Below are positions 11,006 to 23,200 of a stretch of 64,000 nt of DNA, piece after piece (the stretch's first letter is position 1; each line of letters opens with the position of its first letter). The translations under genes and the position numbers were made by a program. Below the pieces are notes generated by a model. It saw only the letters and a program-made list of their open reading frames with translations, had not been told where the DNA came from and searched no databases. Location: the NCBI RefSeq assembly GCF_035594125.1, contig NC_087181.1, forward strand, positions 7,922,840 to 7,986,839, written 5' to 3'. The stretch comes from Scylla paramamosain (lineage: Eukaryota > Arthropoda > Malacostraca > Decapoda > Portunidae).

Positions 11006-11103
11006 AAGTGCTTTTCACATTCTTAGTTACTGAAAACCCAAATTGATTGCGAAACCAGCTTTATGTGGTAAAAAAAAATAACATTTTCAGAAAAGTGTCT
11101 ATT
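11006..11103 (+). repeat. Monomer G9 of the reference unit
   Basis: A 98-bp monomer with 'cttttcacattcttagttac', then an aaacccaaattg segment, and 'gcgaaaccagctttatgtgg' before an A-run and cagaaaagtgtct. Most other copies have gcatgcgaaac in place of gattgcgaaac. It completes the HOR and is followed directly by G1 of the next unit. Confidence 0.8.
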
Positions 11104-11992
11104 GAGTGTTTTTTGAGCGTGATAGGCAGTAAAGCACTAAAAAGAAGGGCAATCACATTACATGGGAATAAAACCAATGTTTACCAAGAACTTGCCTTTA
11201 AGTGTTTTTGAGCTCCTTATATACCAAAACGCTAAAACGCATGCAAAACACACTTTATGGAGAAATGGAATAACATTACCAAAAACATGTATTTTGAGTG
11301 TTTTTGATCATGTTACCAATAAAACGCTTAAATGCATGCTAAGAACCCTATTTGTGGGAAACAAAAGGACATTACGAGAAACGTGTATTATGAGTGTTTT
11401 TAAATTTATCAAGTTCCAAAAAGCTAAAAGCCACAAATAACTCTCTATTGAGATAAAATAAATAAATAAATAAAAAAATACGATATTATTTTTTCTTTCT
11501 TATTCATATTCACAGGTACTGAGATGCCAAAATTCGGGCAAAATTCATGAAATTTTGTGAAATAAGAACATTATCAAAAAATTTAATTTAAGCTTTTTTT
11601 TTCGACTGTTATGTAGCAAACCCTAAAGTGCATGCAAAACCGCCTATATGGGAAAATCAAACGTCTTTGCCAGAAAACTGTCTTATGAGTGTTTTTCAGC
11701 ATCTTAGGCACCAAAACGATATATAACATGGAAGTCACTCTATATATTGGAATCCAAAACAAAATTAATGAAAACGTGTCTTTTCGGTGTTTTACGTAGA
11801 AAAACGCTAAAACTGATGCAAACCAACCAATATGAAAAAACAAAAATAGGATAACATTACCAAAAAAGGTATATTTCGAGTGTTTTTGAGCTTGTTACCT
11901 ACAAAAAAGGTGAAAATGGATGCAAAGCACTCCCTATTGGAAAACAAAAGGACATTACGAGAAACGTCTCTTATTATTTTCGAGCAAAAGAA

Positions 11993-12016
11993 CTTGTGGT
12001 TCACAAGAACCACAAG
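11993..12016 (+). repeat. Perfect 10-bp-stem hairpin in a G8 variant
   Basis: The arms cttgtggttc and gaaccacaag are exact reverse complements separated by acaa. The right arm is ordinary G8 sequence. The left arm comes from a short extra stretch (ttcgagcaaaagaacttgtg) found only in this G8 subtype. The motif repeats perfectly at 15001-15024, 26538-26561, 33173-33196 and 52128-52151. A 9-bp-stem form is at 5042-5063 and 20166-20187, and a form with one internal mismatch at 40075-40098. Confidence 0.85.
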
Positions 12017-13837
12017 GCAAAAAACGCAAAAACTCGTGTATATAAAGAAGTTTCTTAGATACCAAAATGCTGAAACTCATGAATAACAATCTTAATTGAG
12101 AAACAGAACAACCTTACCAAAAGCGTGTATTTTCAGTGTTTTTCACATTTTTAGTTAGCAAAATCCGAAATAGCATGTGAAACTAGCTTTATGTGGGAAA
12201 AAAATGACATTACCAGAAGTGTCTTTTGAGTGTTTTTGAGCATGTTAGGCAATAAAACACTAAAAAGCAGGGCAATCACATTACATGGAAATAAAACCAA
12301 CTTTGACCAAGAACTTGCCATTATATGTTTTGAGCTCCTTACATACCAAAACGCTAAAACGCTCCTTTATAGAGATGCAGAAAAACATTACAAAAAACAT
12401 GTGTTTTAAGTGTTTTTGATCATGTTACGTATAAAAACGCTTAAATACAAGCAAAGAACCCTATCTTTGGGAAACGAAAGGACTTTACGAGAAACGTGTA
12501 TTAAGACTGTTTTTAAGTTCCTTAAGTACCAAAACGTTAAAACCAACAAATAACACACATTAAAGAGAAAAAAATAAATAAAAAAATAAAAAAATAACTT
12601 TTTTTTTGTATTGATTTTCATGAGTACCGAGATGCCAAAATTCTGCCAAAATTCAGGGAATTTATGTGGAAAAAAGAACTTTATCAAAAAAGTCAATTAT
12701 GGTTTTTTTTCGGATTGTTATTTACCAAACCCTAAAGTGCATGCAAAGCCACCTATATGAGGAAATTAAACGACTTTACCAGAAACCTGTCTTTTCAGTG
12801 TTTTTCAGCATGTTAGGAACCAAACCGATAAATAATATGGAAGTCAGTCAATATGTGAATCCAAAACAAAATTACTGAAAACGTGTCTTTTCAGTGTTTA
12901 ACGTAGAAAAAACGCTAAAACGGATGCAAAGCAACGAATATGAAGAAATAGAATAACATTACCAAAAAATGTTTTTGAGCTTTTTGCCTACAAAAAACGC
13001 GAAAATGGATGTAAAAGCACTCTATATTGGGAAGTAAAAGGACATTTAGAAAAACGTGTATAATGATTGTTTTATAGTTTTACAAGAACAACAAGACAAA
13101 AAACGCAAAAACTCGTGTATATAGAGAAGTTTCTTACATACCAAAATGCTAAAACTAATGAATAACTCTTTTAATTGAGAAACAGAACTACCTTACCAAA
13201 TGTGTGTATTTTGAGTGTTTTTCACATTCTTAGTTACGAGAATCCCAAATTACATGCGAAACTAGCTTTATGTGGGAAAAAAATGACATTATCAGAAAAG
13301 TGTCTTTTGAGTGTTTTTGAGCTTGATATGCAACAAAGCACAAAAAGCAGAATAATCACATTATATAGGAATAAAACCAACATTTACGAAGAACTTGCCT
13401 TTAAGTGTTTTTAACTCCTTACATACCAAAACGCTAAAACGCATGCAAAACACCCTTTATGAAAAAACAGAATAACATTACCAAAAACATGTATTTTGAG
13501 TGTTTTTGATCATGTTACCTATAAAAACGCTTAAATACATGCAAAGAATCATGTCTGTGAAACTAAAGGACATTACAAAAATCGTGTATTATGATTGTTT
13601 TTAAATTCCTTAAATACCAAAACATAAGAAAAAATAAATAACTAGAAAATATAATTTTTTTATTCATCTACATAGGAATGAAGATGCCAAAATTCAGGCA
13701 AAATTCAGGGAAATTATGTAAAAAAAACATTATAAAATTTTTTTTAGCTTTTTTCCGGAATTATGTACCAAACCCAGAAGAGCATGCAAAGCCACCTATA
13801 TGGGGAAATTACACGACTTTACCAGAAATCTGTCTTT

Positions 13838-13887
13838 TGAGTGTTTTTTCAACAATTTCAACAATATTACTCAAACTGTGTCTTTTC
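13838..13887 (+). repeat. G5-deletion variant (caatttcaacaatattac subtype)
   Basis: Between the G4 tail and G6, the normal 96-bp G5 is replaced by a short caatttcaacaatattac piece followed by a ctgaaaacgtg-like end. The same rearranged form occurs near 38527, 41938, 45542 and 53966, and in reverse near 58193. A shared junction this specific implies a single deletion spread by amplification, so it marks one HOR subfamily. Confidence 0.75.
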
Positions 13888-15118
13888 AGTGATTTACAAA
13901 GAAAAACGCTAAAAAGGATGCAAACCAACCAATATGAAGAAATAGAATAACATTACTAAAAAGATATATTGTGAGTGTTTTTCAGCTTGTTACCTACAAA
14001 AAATGCGAAAATGGATGGAAAGCACTCTATATTGGGAAACAAAAGAACGTTACGAGAAACGTGTATAATGAGTCTTTTATAGTTTCACACGAACCACAAG
14101 GCAAAAAACGCAAAAACTCGTGTATATAGAGGTTTCATACATACCAAAATGCTGAAATGCATGAATAACACTTTTAATTGAGAAACAAAACTACCTTACC
14201 AAATGTGTGTATTTTGAGTGTTTTTCACATTCTTAGTTACGAAACCCCAAATTACATGCAAAACTACCTTTATGTGGGAAATAAAAAATGATATTACAAG
14301 AAAAGTGTCTTTTGAGTGTTTTTGAGCGTGATATGCAACAAAGCAGAACAATCACATTACATGGGAATAAAACAACTTTTACGAAGAACTTGCCTTTAAG
14401 TGTTTTTTTTAACTCATATACCAAAACGGTAAAAGGCATGCAAAACACCCTTTATGTAGAAACAGAGTAACATTACCAAAAACATGTATTTTGAGTGTTT
14501 TTGATCATGTTATTTATAAAAACGCTTAAATACATGCAAAGAACCTTATGTTTGAGAAACGAAAGGACATTATGAGAAACGTGTATTATGAGTGTTTTTT
14601 AGTTCCTTAAGTACCAAAAAAGCTAAAACCTACAAATAACACTCTTTATAGAGGAAAAAATAAAATAAATAAAATAAATTTTTTTTTATTTTTATTTTTT
14701 TGTTATTCATCTTCATAGGTACTAAGATGCCAAAATTCTGGCAATATTCTTTGGGAATCGAAAACAAAATTACTGAAAACGTGTCTTTTCGGTGTTTTAC
14801 GTAGAAAAACGATAAAACGGATACAAACCAACAAATATGAAGAAATAGAATAACATTACCAAAAAGGTATATTTTGAGTGTTTTTGAGCTTGTTACCTAC
14901 AAAAAACGCGAAAATGGATGCAAAGCACTCCCTATGGGAAAGAAAAAGACAATACGAGAAACGTCTATAATGAGAGTCTTATTATTTTCAGGCAAAACAA
15001 CTTGTGGTTCACAAGAACCACAAGGCAAAAAACGCAAAAACTCGTGTATATAAAGAAGTTTCTGAGACACCAAAATGCTGAAACTCATGAATAACAATTT
15101 TAATTGAGAAACAAAACA

Positions 15119-18100
15119 ACATTACCAAATGCGTGTATTTTGAGTGTTTTTTCACATTCTTAGCAAAACCGCAAAAAGCATGCGAAACTAGCTTTATATG
15201 GGAAAAAAATGACATTACCAGAACTGTTTTTTTGAGTGTTTTTGAGCGTGTTAGGCAATAAAGCACTAAAAAGCAGGGCAATCATATTACACTGGAATAA
15301 AACCAACTTTTACCAAGAACTTGCCTTGAAGTGTTTTTCACCTCTTACATACCAAATCGCTAAAACGCATGCTAAACACTAATTTATGGAGAAGCAGAAT
15401 AACATTACCAAAAACAAGTGTTTTTGAGTGTTTTTGATCATTTTACCTATAAAAACGCTTAAATACATACAAAGATCCCTATATTTGAGAAACTAAAGAA
15501 CATTACGAGAAATGTGTATTATGAATGTTTTTAAGTTCATTAAGTACTAAAACGTTAAAACCTACAAATAACATTCTTTATAGAGAAAAAAATAAAAAAA
15601 ATAGCATTTTTATTTTTTTGTTATTGATGTTCATAGGTACCAAGATACCAAAATTCTGCCAAAATTCAGAGAAATTATGTGGAAAAAAGAACATTATCGA
15701 AAAAGTTAATTTTACCTTTTTTTCGGAGTTATGTACCAAACCATAAAGTGTATGCAAAGCTACCTATTTGGGAAAATTTAACGACTTTACAAGAAACCTC
15801 TCTTTTAAGTGTTTTTCTGCATGTTAGGCACGAAAACGATAGATAATATGAAAGTCACTCTATATGGAAATCCAAAACAAAACTACTGAAAACGTGTCTT
15901 TTAAAAGATTTACGTAGAAAAACGCTAAAACGGATGCAAACCAACTAATATGAAAAAAATAGAATAATATTACCAGAAAAGTATATTTTGTGTGTTTTTG
16001 AGCTTGTTACATAAAAAAAAAACGCAAAAATGGATGCAAAGCACTGTATATTAGGAAAAAAAAAAGGACATAACGACAAACGTGTATAATGAGTGTTTTA
16101 TAGTTTCACCAGAATCACAAGGCAAAAAACGCAAATACTCGTCTGTGTGGAGAAGTTTCTAAGATACCAAAATGCTAAAACTCATGAATAACACTCTTAA
16201 TCAAGAAACAGAGCAACCTTACTAAATCCGTGTATTTTGAGTGTTTTTTTACATTCTTCGTTACCAAAACCCCAAATTCCATGTGAAACTAGCTTTATGT
16301 GGGAAAAAAATGACATTACCAAAAAAGTGTCTTTGAGTGTTTTTGAGCGTGTTAGCCAATAAAGCACTAAAAAGCAGGGCAATCACATTACATGGGAATA
16401 AAACCAACTTTTACGAAGAACTTGCCTTTTAGTGTTTTTGACACGCATTTAGTAAGGTTGTTCTGTTTCTCAATTAAGAGTGTTATTCATGAGTTTCAGC
16501 ATTTTGGTATCTAGGAAACTTCTCCATATACACGAGTTTTTGCGTTTTTTGTCTTGTGTTTTTTTTGAACTATAAAACATTCATTATACACTTTTCTCGC
16601 AATGTCCCTTTGTTTCTCAATATAGAGTGCTTTGTATCAATTTTTGCGTTTTTTTGTAGGTAACAAGCTCAAAAACACTCAAAATATACACTTTTGGTAA
16701 TGTTTTTCTGCTTCTAGATATTGGTTGGTTTGCATCCGTTATAGCGTTTTTCTACGTAAAACACTGAGAAGACTCGTTTTCAGTAATTTTCTTTTGGATT
16801 CCCACGTAGAGTGAGTTCCTTATTATTTATCGTTTTGGTGCCTAACATGCTGAAAAACACTCAAAAGACAGATTTCTGATAAGGTCTTTAATTTCCTCAT
16901 ATGCGAGGAGGCCTTGCATGACTTTTAAGTGTTTTTGAGCGTGTTACGCAATAAAGCACTAAAAGACAGGGCAATCACATTACATAAGAATAAAACGAAA
17001 TTTTATCAAGAACTTGCCTTTAAGTGTTTTTGAGCTTCTTACATACCGAAACGCTAGAAAGCATGCAAAATACATTTTATGTGTTTTTGATCATGTTATC
17101 TATAAAAACGCTTAAATACATGCAAAGAACCTTATGTTTGGGAAACGAAAGGACATGACGAGAAACGTGTATTATGAGTGATTTTTAAGTTCCCTCAGTA
17201 ACAAAAAGCTAAAACCCACAAATAACACTCTTTAGAAAAAAAATAAATAAAAAAATAAAAAAATGGGATTTTTTTTTGTTATTTATCTTCATAGGTACCG
17301 ATATGCCAAAATTCTGCCAAAATTCTGGGAATTTATATGAAAAAAGAACATTATCATAATAGTTAATTATAGATTTTTTTTTTCAGATTGTTATGTACCA
17401 AACCCTAAAGTGCATGCAAAGCCACCTATATAGGGAAGTTACACGATTTTACCAGAAACCTGTCTTTTCAATGTTTTTCAGCATGTTAGGCACCAAAACG
17501 ATAAATAATATGGAAGTCAGTCAATATGTGAATTCAAAAGAAAATTACTGAAAACGTGTCTTTTCAGTGTTTTACGTAGAAAAAACGCTAAAGCGGATAC
17601 AAACCATCCTATATGAAGAAATAGAATAACATTACCAAAAAGATATATTTTGAGTGTTTTTGAGCTTGTTACCTACAAAAAATGCAAAAATGGATGTAAA
17701 GCACTCTATATTAGGAAACAAAAGGACATTACGAGAAACATTAAAATAAACGCAAAAACTCGTGTATATAGAGAAATTTCTTACATATAAAAAAAGAATA
17801 AATGCAAAGCCTCCAATATGAGGAAATTAAACAACCTTACTAGAAATCTGTGTTTTGAGTGTTTTTTAGCAAGTTAGGCACCAAAACGATAAATAATAAG
17901 GAACTCACTCTATATGGGAATCCAAAACAATGTTACTGAAAACGTGTCTTCTCAGTGTTTTACGTAGAAAAACGCTAAAACGGATGCAAAGCAACCAATA
18001 TCAAGAAATAGAAAAACGTTACTAAAAACGTATATTTTGAGTGTTTTTGAGCTTGTTACCTACAAAAAACGCAAAAAATTGATGCAAAGCACTCTATATT

Positions 18101-20286
18101 GGGAAACAAAAGGACATTGCAAGAAAAGTGTATAATGAGTGTTTTATAGTTCAAAAGAACCACAAGGCAAAAAACGCAAAATCTCGTGTATATGGAGAGG
18201 TTTCGTAGATACCAAAATGTTAAATTCATGTATAACACTCTTAATTTAGAAACAGAACAACCTTACTAAATGCGCGAATTTTGAGTGCTTTTAACATTCT
18301 TAGTTACCAAAACCCCAAATTGCATGCGAAAATAGATTGTGGGAAAAAAATAAGACTTTACTAGAAAAGTGTCTTTTGAGTGTTTTTGTGCGTGATAGGC
18401 AATAAAGCACTAAAAAGGAGGGGAATGACATTACATTGGAGTAAAACGAATTTTTACCAAGAACATGCATTTAAGTGTTTTTGAGCTCCTTATATATCAA
18501 AACACTAAAACGCATGCAAAACACACTTTATGGTGAAACAGAATAACATTACCAAAAACATGTATTTTGAGTGTTTTTGATCTTGTTACCAATAAAAACG
18601 CTTAAATACATGCAAAGAACACTCTTTTTGGAAACGAAAGGAGATTTCGATAAACGTGTATTATGAGTGTTTTTAAGTTCATTAATTACCAAAAAGCTAA
18701 AAGCCACAAATAACACTCTTTATTGAGAAACAATAAATAAATAAAAAAAAAATACGACATTTATTTTTCTTTCTTATTCATCTTCACAGGTACCGATATG
18801 CCAAAATTCGGGCAAAATTCAGGAAATTATGTGAAAAAAAACAACATTATCAAAAAAGTTAAATTTAGCTTTTTTTCGGACTGTTATGTACCAAACCCCT
18901 AAAGTGCATGCAAAGCCACCTCTAAGGGGAAATTAAACGTGTTTGCCAGGAAACGTTCTTATGAGTGTTTTTCAGCATCTTAGGAACCAACACAATAAAT
19001 AACATGGAAGTCAATCTATATGGGAAACCAAAACAAAATTACTAAAAACGTCTCTTTTCGGTGTTTTACGTAGAAAAACGCTAAAACGGATGCAAACCAA
19101 CCAATATGAAGAAATAAAATAACATTATAAAAAAGGTATATTTTTAATGTTTTTGAAATTGTTACCTACAAAAAACGCAAAAATGGATGGAAAGCACTCT
19201 ATATTGGGAAGCAAAAGAACATTACCAAAAACGTGTATAATGAGTGTTTTATAGTTTCAAAAGAACTACAAGGCAAAAAACGCAAAAACTCGTGTATATA
19301 GAGAAGTTTCTTACATTCTATAATGCTGAAACTCTGGAACAACACTCTTAATTGAGAAACAAGAACAATCTTACTTAATGCGTGTATTTTGAGTGTTTTT
19401 CACATTCTTAGTTACCAAAATCCCAAATTGCATGCGAAACCAGCTCTATGTGGGAAAAAAATGACATTACCAGAAAAATGTCTTTTGAGTGTTTTTGAGC
19501 GTGTTAGGCAATAAAGCACTAAAAAGCAGGGCAAACACATTACACTCGAATAAAACCAATTTTTAACAAGAACTTACCTTTAAGTGTTTTTGAGCTCCTT
19601 ATATACCAAAACACTAAAACGCATGCAAAATACACTTTATGGTGAAAGAGAAGAACATTACCAAAAGCATGTATTTTGAGTGTTTTTGATCATGTTACCA
19701 ATAAAATCGCTTAAATACATGCAAAGAACCCTAGTTTTGGGGAACGAATGGACATTACGAGAAACGCTTATTATGAGTATTTTTAAGTACCTTAAGTACC
19801 AAAAAAGCTAAAACCCATAAGTAACACTCTTTATAGAGAAAAAAAGAATAGAAAATATTTTTTTTTTTTGTTATTCATCTTCATACGTACTAAGATGCAA
19901 AATTTCTGGGAACATTCTTTGGGAATCGAAAACAAAATTACTGAAAACGTGTCTTTTTGGTGTTTTACGTAGAAAAAAACAGATGAAAACCAACCAATAT
20001 GGAGAAATAGAATAACATTACCAAAGAGGTATATTTTGAGTGTTTTTGAGCTTGTTATCTACAAAAAAACGCGAAAATTGATGCAAAGCACTCCCTATTG
20101 GGAAAGAAAAGGACATTACAAGAAACATGTATAATGAGTGTCTTATTATTTTCGGGCAAAAGAAATTGTGGTTCACAAGAACCACAAGGCAAAAAAACGC
20201 AAAAACTCGTGTATATAAAGAAGTTTCTTAGATACCAAAATGCTGAAACTCATGAATAACAATCTTGATTGAGAAACAGAACAACA
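15119..20286 (+). repeat. Super-unit 2a, second copy of 1-5160
   Basis: Position 15119 aligns with position 1 (offset 15118), and the two stay colinear through the same deletions and inverted segment. G1 anchors are 15234, 16335, 16927, 18378 and 19487. Differences are scattered single bases and A/T-tract lengths, a few per cent by eye. For example, gcttgatatggg at 75 reads gctttatatggg here. Confidence 0.85.
16441..16920 (-). repeat. Inverted satellite segment in super-unit 2a
   Basis: Reverse-orientation G8 to G4-tail block, the duplicate of 1323-1798. The left junction reads gtgtttttgacacgcattt. The right end reads gcgaggaggccttgcatg before acttttaagtg, with three extra bases (gag) compared with the first copy. 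Forward G1 resumes at 16927. Confidence 0.85.
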
Positions 20287-23200
20287 TTAACAAATGCGTG
20301 TATTTTGAGTGTTTTTTTTCACATTCTTCGCAAAACCCTAAATAGCATGCGAAACTAGCTTTATGTGGGAAAAAAATGACATTACCAGAACTTTCTTTTC
20401 TGTTTTTGACTGTGTTAGGCAATAAAGCACTAAAAAGCAGGGCAATCATATTACATTGGAATAAAACCAACTTTTACCAATAACTTGCCTTAAAGTGTTT
20501 TCAGCTCCTTACATACCAAATCGTTAAAACGCATGCAAAACACTCCTTTATAGAGAAGTAGAATAACAATACCAAAAACAAGTGTTTTGATTGTTTTTTA
20601 TCATGTTACCTATAAAAACGATTAAATACTTGCAAAGATCCCCATATTTGGGAAACGAAAGGACATTACGAGAAATGTGTATTATGATTGTTTTTTAACT
20701 TCCTTAAGTACCAAAACGTTAAAACCTACAAATAACACTCTTTATAGAGAAAAAAAATAAATAAAAAAATAGCATTTTTATTTTTTTGTTATTGATGTTC
20801 ATAGATATCAACATGCCAAAATTCTGCCAAAATTCAGGGAAATTATGTGGAAAAAACATTATCGAAAAAGTTAATTTTACCTTTTTTTCGGAGTTATGTT
20901 CCAAACCATAAAGTGTATGCAAAGCCACCTATCTGATGAAATTTAACGACTTTACAAGAAACCTGTCTTTTGAGTGTTTTTCTGCATGTTAGGCACCAAA
21001 AGGATAAATAATATGAAAGTCACTCTATATGGAAATCCAAAACAAAATTACTGAAAACGTGTCTTTTAAAAGATTTACGTAGAAAAACGCTAAAACGGAT
21101 GCCAACCAATGCCAAACCAACCAATATGAAAAAAAAATAGAATAACATTACCAAAAAAGTATATTTTGTGTGTTTTTGAGCTTGTTACCAAAAAACGCGA
21201 ATATGGATGCAAACCAGTCTATATAAGGAAAAATAAAGGACATAACGAGAAACGTGTATAATGAGTGTTTTATAGTTTCACCAGAATCACAAGGCAAAAA
21301 AACGCAAAAACTCGACTGTATGGAGAAGTTTCTAAGATACCAAAATACTGAAACTCATGAATAACACTCTTAATCAAGAAACAGAACAACCTTACTAAAT
21401 GCGTGTATTTTGAGTGTTTTTTTACATTCTTAGTTACCAAAACCCCAAATTCCATGCGAAACTAGCTTTATGTGGGAAAAATATGATATTACCAGAAAAG
21501 TGTCTTTGAGTCTTTTTGAGCGTGTTAGGCAATAAAGCACTAAAAACGAAGCCAATCACAATACATAGAAATAAAACCAACTTTTACGAAGAACTTGCCT
21601 TTTACTGTTTTTGACACACATTTAGTAAGGCTGCTCTGTTTTTCAATTAAGAGTGTTCATGAGTTCATGAGTTTCAGCATTTTGGTTTATAGAAAACTTC
21701 TCCATATACACGAGTTTTTGCAATTTTTGCCTTGTGGTTTTTTTGAACTATAAAATATTCATTGTACACTTTTCTTGCAATGTCCCTTTGTTTCCCAATA
21801 TAGAGTGCTTTGTATTCATTTTCGAGTTTTTTGTAGGTAACAAGCTGAAAAACACTCAAAATATACATTTTTGGTAATATTTTTCTGCTTCTTGATATTG
21901 GTTGTTTTGTATCAGTTTTAGCGTTTTTCTACGTAAAACACTGAAAAGACACGTTTTCAGTAATTTTCCTTTGGATTCCCACATAGAGTGAGTTTCTTCT
22001 TATTTATCGTTTTGGTGCCTAACATGCTGAAAAACACTTAAAAGACAGATTTCTGATAAGGTCTTTATCTTCTTCATATGGGAGGCTTTCCATGTCTTTT
22101 CAGTGTTTTTGAGCTTGTTACGCAATAAAGCACTAAAAGCCAGGGCAATCACATTACAAGGGAATAAAACCAAATTTTACCAAGAACTTGCCTTTAAGTG
22201 TTTTTGAGCTTCTTACATACCAAAACGCTAAAACGCATGCAAAATACATTTTATGAAGAAACAGAATTACATTACCAAATACATGTATTTTGAGTGTTTT
22301 TGATCATGTTATCAATAAAAACGCTTAATGCAAAGAACCTTATGTTTGGGAAACGAAAGGACATTACGAGAAACGTGTATTATGAGTGATTTTTAAGTTC
22401 CTTCAGTACCAAAAAGCTAAAACCAAAAAATGACACTCTTTAGAAAAAATAAATAAAAAAATAAAAAGATGGGATTCTTTTTTTTTTTTTTTTGTTATTT
22501 ATCTTCATAGATATCGAGATGCCAAAATTCTGTCAAAATTCACGGAATTTATGTGGAAAAAAGAACATTATCATAAAAGTTAATTATAGATTTTTTTTCG
22601 GATTGTTATGTACCAAACCCTAAAGTGCATGCAATGCCACCTATATTGGGAAAATAAACGACTTTACCAGAAACCTGTCTTTTCAGTGTTTTTTCAGCAT
22701 GTTAGGCACCAAAACGATAAATAATATGGAAGTCAGTCAATATTTGAATTCAAAAGAAAATTAATGAAAACGTGTCTTTTCACTGTTTTACGTAGAAAAA
22801 CGCTGAAGCGGATACAAACCACCCTATATGAAGAAATAGAATAACATTACCAAAAATATAAATTTTGAGTGTTTTTGAGCATGTTACCTACAAAAAATGC
22901 AAAAATGGATGTAAAGTACCCTATATTAGGAAAGAAAAGGACATTACGAGAAACGTATATAATGAGTGTTTTATAGTTTTAAAAGAACCACAAGGGAATC
23001 AACGCAAAAACTCGTGTATATAGAGAAATTTCTAACATTCCAAAATAAATAAATGCAAAGCCTCCAATATGAGGAAATAAAACGACCTTATCAGAAATCT
23101 ATGTTTTTAGTGTTTTTTAGCATGTTAGGCACCAAAAATAAATAATAAGGAACTCACTCTACATGGGAATCCAAAACAAAGTTACTGAAAACGTGTCTTC

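Larger units (their letters stand above)
9985..11103 (+). repeat. Reference HOR unit (1119 bp), blocks G1 to G9
   Basis: An intact forward unit used here as the key for the array. Block order and starts: G1 9985 (gcgtgttaggcaataaagcac type), G2 10080 (agctccttatataccaaa), G3 10176 (gatcatgttacctataaa), G4 10273 (aagttccttaagtaccaaa, then A/T tract and box), G5 10572 (cagcatgttaggcacc), G6 10668 (ttttacgtagaaaaacgc), G7 10755 (gagcttgttacctac), G8 10859 (tatagtt...accacaaggc), G9 11006 (cacattcttagttac). Most blocks are 87-104 bp. G4 (299 bp) is about three monomers and G8 (147 bp) about one and a half, so the HOR holds 11 to 12 diverged monomers. The next unit starts with the same G1 motif at 11104. 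Confidence 0.9.
9173..15118 (+). repeat. Forward run of five HOR units between the two 15.1-kb copies
   Basis: G1 anchors at 9985, 11104, 12228, 13309 and 14314 give spacings of 1119, 1124, 1081 and 1005 bp, then 920 bp to the next anchor at 15234. The last spacings shrink because G5 is deleted near 13838 and G4/G5 near 14740-14760 (tctggcaatattctttgggaatcg). There is no orientation change in this block. It contains the best preserved HOR units in the window and no gene. Confidence 0.85.

Noticed and set aside
11993..12016. Rho-independent transcription terminator
   Set aside because: There is a perfect stem but no T-run after it (aaggcaaaaaacg follows) and no gene upstream. The context is eukaryotic satellite.
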